A DNA stretch of 6,247 bases from Candidatus Aenigmatarchaeota archaeon (lineage in GTDB: Archaea > Aenigmatarchaeota > Aenigmatarchaeia > CG10238-14 > SCSR01), in the NCBI GenBank assembly GCA_030018055.1, contig JASEGN010000051.1, forward strand, positions 1 through 6,247, in the 5' to 3' direction. A program made the translations under genes and the position numbers. The notes below the pieces were generated by a model. That model had not been told where the DNA came from and did no database searches. It worked only from the letters and a program-made list of their open reading frames with translations. Below are positions 4,717 to 6,247 of this stretch, in pieces; position 1 is the stretch's first letter, and each line of letters begins with the position of its first letter.

Positions 4717-5136
4717 CTAAAAATTATTCACACGAGTAAATTTAAGTTTACTTTTTAACAAGCCAGCTAAACTTTTGTTACCAAAATAAACCAAATGACT
4801 TTTACAGCTACAATCAGAACAACCAAAGCCTTTTACCAAAACTTTTGCATTTGGCAAATTAGAAACCGCTTTATTCAATTTACACTCTAGCCTTTTGTTT
4901 GTTCTTATAGCTATAGCTTTAGAAACTTTTGCATGCTTAGAAGCAAGGAAATAATCGATGTGCCAAAACAATTTCTTCTGTTTTTTTCTATGCCTATTTA
5001 TTCTAGCTCTTAATCCTTTCAGAGCAGAGCCCGTATAAACATAAAATCCTTTTGGAAATTTAACTTCTCCTAAACTCCCTATTTTGATCTTTTGCTCTTT
5101 GTCTAACCTTATGATTAAACAGTATACGCCTTCCAT
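4717..5136 (-). CDS. GIY-YIG-fold protein of the DUF123 family
   Basis: 139 residues matching the archaeal DUF123/GIY-YIG pattern: GVYCLII at 3-9 (GIY strand), KIKIGSLGEVKFPKGFYVYTGSA at 16-38 (YTG in place of YIG), basic helix LRARINRH at 42-49, FWHIDYFL at 57-64, RLECKL with E84, and GFGCSDCSCKSHL at 103-115 with cysteines 106, 109 and 111. The family is thought to be nuclease-related and is sometimes joined to endonuclease III, but its substrate is not established. ATG 5136 lies one base after the dph6 stop, so the two genes form an operon. Its TAG stop directly abuts tRNA-Ser, and its last codons hold the tRNA TATA box. Confidence 0.88.
   Translation of the reverse strand: MEGVYCLIIRLDKEQKIKIGSLGEVKFPKGFYVYTGSALKGLRARINRHRKKQKKLFWHIDYFLASKHAKVSKAIAIRTNKRLECKLNKAVSNLPNAKVLVKGFGCSDCSCKSHLVYFGNKSLAGLLKSKLKFTRVNNF
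4737..4745 (-). promoter_or_regulatory. TATA box for the tRNA-Ser/tRNA-Gly pair, inside the DUF123 gene
   Basis: TTAAATTTA on the minus strand, preceded by purine-rich AAAGTAAAC, is centred about 25 bp before the 5' end of tRNA-Ser, the usual archaeal spacing. It falls in the codons for KLKFTR near the end of the DUF123 protein. Transcription from here would start close to the mature tRNA 5' end. Read-through from dph6-DUF123 followed by RNase P cleavage is the alternative. Confidence 0.5.
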
Positions 5137-5137
5137 C

Positions 5138-5849
5138 TCAACCCTTCTGAACCAATTTTGCTCTCTTCACAGATAGATATCCACTACAAGTTTTTTTGTC
5201 CCACACGACTTTTGAGCTTACTATTCTGATTTTTTTCTTAAACAAAGGACAATCTAAAGTCAAAGAATCGTATTCTCCTCCTTCTCCACAAATATGGATA
5301 CCGTATCTTTTGCTTAGCTTTTTCAAATCTTCTATACACTCTTCATCGATCTTTCTTCCTAGCCAGCTCTCGTCAAAACCTTCGGCAAAAACTCCTGTAA
5401 CTATAATTTCAAATCCAGATCCAACTTCTTCTCTCAGCAATCTCTCAGGATTTCTATGCCATAGAGGAGCAATACTTTCTAACCCCAATTCTTTACAAAT
5501 TTTGTCAATTCTACTTTTCTGGTACGTGCTTTCGACAGCACCAGAAACAACCCCTTCCACATCTTCTTTAATTTCTTTAAGAGTTTTCTTAAGATCTTCT
5601 AATTCTTTTTCCTTTTCACCTTTTGTTTTTACTGCTATTTGTTTAATTTCTAAAGCCTCTGCTTGAAGTCTTGTCAGCTCTATGCAAGGATGATGGAACA
5701 TCCAAGAGTCTTCCCTTTCAGGAAACATAGTAACGAGATATTTTATTTCATTTCCTTGTTCAATTGCCAAATACAAGGCATGGGTCGAATCTTTAGGGAA
5801 GAGTTAGTTAACCCTTTTTCCCCCCACTAAATAATGCAGCAAGTTTCAT
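5138..5849 (-). CDS. dph6: Diphthine-ammonia ligase (Dph6), gene split by a 25-nt intron
   Basis: Join 5849-5818 and 5792-5138: 228 residues after removal of 5793-5817. Dph6 is an ATP-dependent cytosolic enzyme that amidates diphthine on elongation factor 2 to finish diphthamide. Seen in order: MKLAALFSGGKDSTHAL with the PP-loop SGGKDS at 8-13, MFHHPCIELTRLQAEAL at 42-58, GAVESTYQKSRIDKICKELGLESIAPLWHRNPERLLREEV at about 95-134, and GEGGEYDSLTLDCPLF at about 180-195, the family's C-terminal signature. Length matches archaeal homologues of about 230. Exon 1 is only 32 nt. ATG 5849 has GGAG 9 bases upstream. Without splicing, translation ends after GGKKG. It is cotranscribed with DUF123. Confidence 0.9.
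5793..5817 (-). other. 25-nt BHB intron inside the dph6 PP-loop codons
   Basis: Minus-strand fold: GGGG (5823-5820) pairs with CCCT (5798-5795, one G-U); bulges AAA (5819-5817) and AAA (5794-5792) lie on opposite strands; inner stem AAGGGTT (5816-5810) pairs with AACTCTT (5805-5799, one G-U) with loop AACT. Cutting between the second and third base of each bulge joins GGA AA|A GA T as Gly-Lys-Asp, restoring SGGKDS in frame. The 25 nt are not a multiple of three and contain an in-frame TAA. No strong outer exon helix is seen. BHB introns in archaeal mRNAs are best known from crenarchaeal cbf5; dph6 is not a host I know of. Confidence 0.85.
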
Positions 5850-6154
5850 TTCATCCAACTCCTTTTTTTACTAAAAATATTCAATGGCTATCTCAACAAA
5901 AATAGTTAGTTCTGCATATAATTTATGGGAATTTTCTCCAAAGCAAATCAGACTTCCATAAATTCCTGCTTAAATGGTTTGGTCTATGAAGATCGTCTTT
6001 TTATCGCATTTTCATTCGTATTCGCGCTCAATCTCAGAACCGTTTTCTCTCAAGTCACCATGCAGATTAACATAACAGTCGAGAGACCGCGGGAGTTTTG
6101 GTAGCTCAGATAGTTGAGCATCCTATCGCAGCTCTACCAAATTAAGTGGTTACT
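5850..6154. other. Intergenic region upstream of dph6
   Basis: No gene recognised. The dph6-proximal part is AT-rich and holds the GGAG Shine-Dalgarno, preceded by ATATTTTTAG and, further out, AATTATATG as possible TATA boxes. A tiny ATG AAA TGA lies just before and overlaps the dph6 start. The distal half (about 6000-6143) is GC-richer than its surroundings and carries several inverted repeats (TCTCTC/GAGAGA and the hairpin at 6097-6141), so a structured RNA is possible. Confidence 0.5.
6097..6141 (-). other. Strong hairpin after the partial CDS
   Basis: TTTGGT (6097-6102) pairs with ACCAAA (6136-6141), AGCT (6103-6106) with AGCT (6130-6133), and GATAG (6109-6113) with CTATC (6123-6127): 15 bp with a 2-nt bulge, a 2x2 internal loop and a 9-nt loop. 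An alternative fold uses an 8-bp base (TTTGGTAG/CTACCAAA) and GCTCA/TGAGC. It starts 13 bases after the stop of the partial gene. No T-run follows, so it is not a simple terminator; a 3' stability element or small RNA is possible. Confidence 0.5.
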
Positions 6155-6247
6155 CTAACATCTAGGTATTTCGATCAAATGAGGTTCTGATCCTAGACCT
6201 ATTATCTCAGTAGCATAATAACAAATTCCACAGGTTTCTTCTCCGCA
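6155..6247 (-). CDS. C-terminal end of an unidentified Cys-rich protein (partial)
   Basis: The frame is open from the window edge and gives 30 residues ending in TAG: CGEETCGICYYATEIIGLGS then EPHLIEIPRC. The C-x4-C-x2-C grouping at its start suggests part of a zinc- or iron-sulfur-binding site. The family is not recognisable from so short a piece. It is on the same strand as dph6 but 305 bases upstream, so it is probably a separate transcription unit. Confidence 0.6.
   Translation of the reverse strand, partial: CGEETCGICYYATEIIGLGSEPHLIEIPRC

Noticed and set aside
4543..4758. Plus-strand 71-codon frame
   Set aside because: It runs across both tRNA genes and the end of the DUF123 gene on the other strand.
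5196..5666. Plus-strand 156-codon frame
   Set aside because: It is the antisense of dph6, which has clear family motifs on the minus strand.
5138..5776. dph6 as an N-terminally truncated gene starting at TTG 5776, or as a pseudogene
   Set aside because: The missing N-terminus, including SGGK, is present just upstream with its own ATG and Shine-Dalgarno, and the intervening 25 nt form a BHB whose removal restores the motif exactly. The rest of the gene shows no decay.
5884..5961. 25-codon + strand frame MAISTKIVSSAYNLWEF...
   Set aside because: It lies in the AT-rich region upstream of dph6 with no ribosome site and no recognisable features; frames of this size are expected by chance.
6095..6195. 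A tRNA gene on the + strand (GGTAGCTCAG... and TTCGATC look like D- and T-arm pieces)
   Set aside because: The D-loop lacks GG, there is no anticodon stem, no T stem pairs around TTCGATC, and that part lies in the partial CDS on the other strand.
1..6247. CRISPR array, transposase or integrase
   Set aside because: No regularly spaced repeats and no recombinase motifs were found; only one pair of 27-bp repeats exists.

Overview
This is an AT-rich archaeal chromosomal segment. The evidence is the cluster L18e-L13-S9, a diphthamide-synthesis gene, tRNA genes without encoded CCA, TATA/BRE-type promoter sequence, and bulge-helix-bulge (BHB) introns. The lineage cannot be fixed from the window. 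The many tiny, oddly placed introns and the Cys-rich lipoprotein would fit a small-genome (DPANN-like) archaeon, but that is inference.

Layout. Positions 1-683 (+) hold the 3' part of a PurM-type gene. Positions 684-1102 hold a long structured hairpin and a 40-codon ORF that may be the second exon of a small intron-containing gene. Positions 1103-2142 (-) hold a two-gene unit: a 40-residue ribbon-helix-helix-like protein whose stop overlaps the GTG start of a LAGLIDADG endonuclease with a C-terminal XRE-type helix-turn-helix. In front of it is a promoter full of palindromes and 10-bp repeats. Positions 2218-3430 (-) hold L18e, L13 and S9. Positions 3441-4510 are a 1 kb block bounded by identical 27-bp direct repeats that carries one secreted lipoprotein gene on the + strand. 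Positions 4515-4716 (-) hold tRNA-Gly(CCC) and tRNA-Ser(CGA), each with a tiny intron in an unusual place. Positions 4717-5849 (-) hold a GIY-YIG/DUF123 protein gene and dph6. Positions 5850-6154 are non-coding with a strong hairpin. Positions 6155-6247 (-) hold the C-terminus of an unidentified Cys-rich protein.

The main discovery is at 5793-5817. The dph6 reading frame is broken inside its PP-loop nucleotide-binding motif by 25 nt containing in-frame stops. These 25 nt fold into a BHB: two 3-nt AAA bulges across a 4-bp helix, capped by a 7-bp stem. Cutting at the standard place in each bulge rejoins ...LFSGGK-DSTHAL... exactly. This is best read as a tRNA-type spliced intron in a protein-coding mRNA. 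About 1.2 kb away the tRNA-Ser T-loop holds a 17-nt intron with a textbook BHB, and the tRNA-Gly D-loop holds a roughly 14-nt insertion with a relaxed BHB. A fourth, weaker candidate lies at 939-976. The window therefore suggests an archaeon whose tRNA splicing endonuclease also processes mRNAs and accepts very short introns.

Inferred working order on the minus strand: dph6 and DUF123 are cotranscribed, and the tRNA pair begins at the next base with its own TATA box inside the DUF123 gene. The ribosomal genes probably once followed tRNA-Gly directly, before the repeat-bounded lipoprotein segment separated them.
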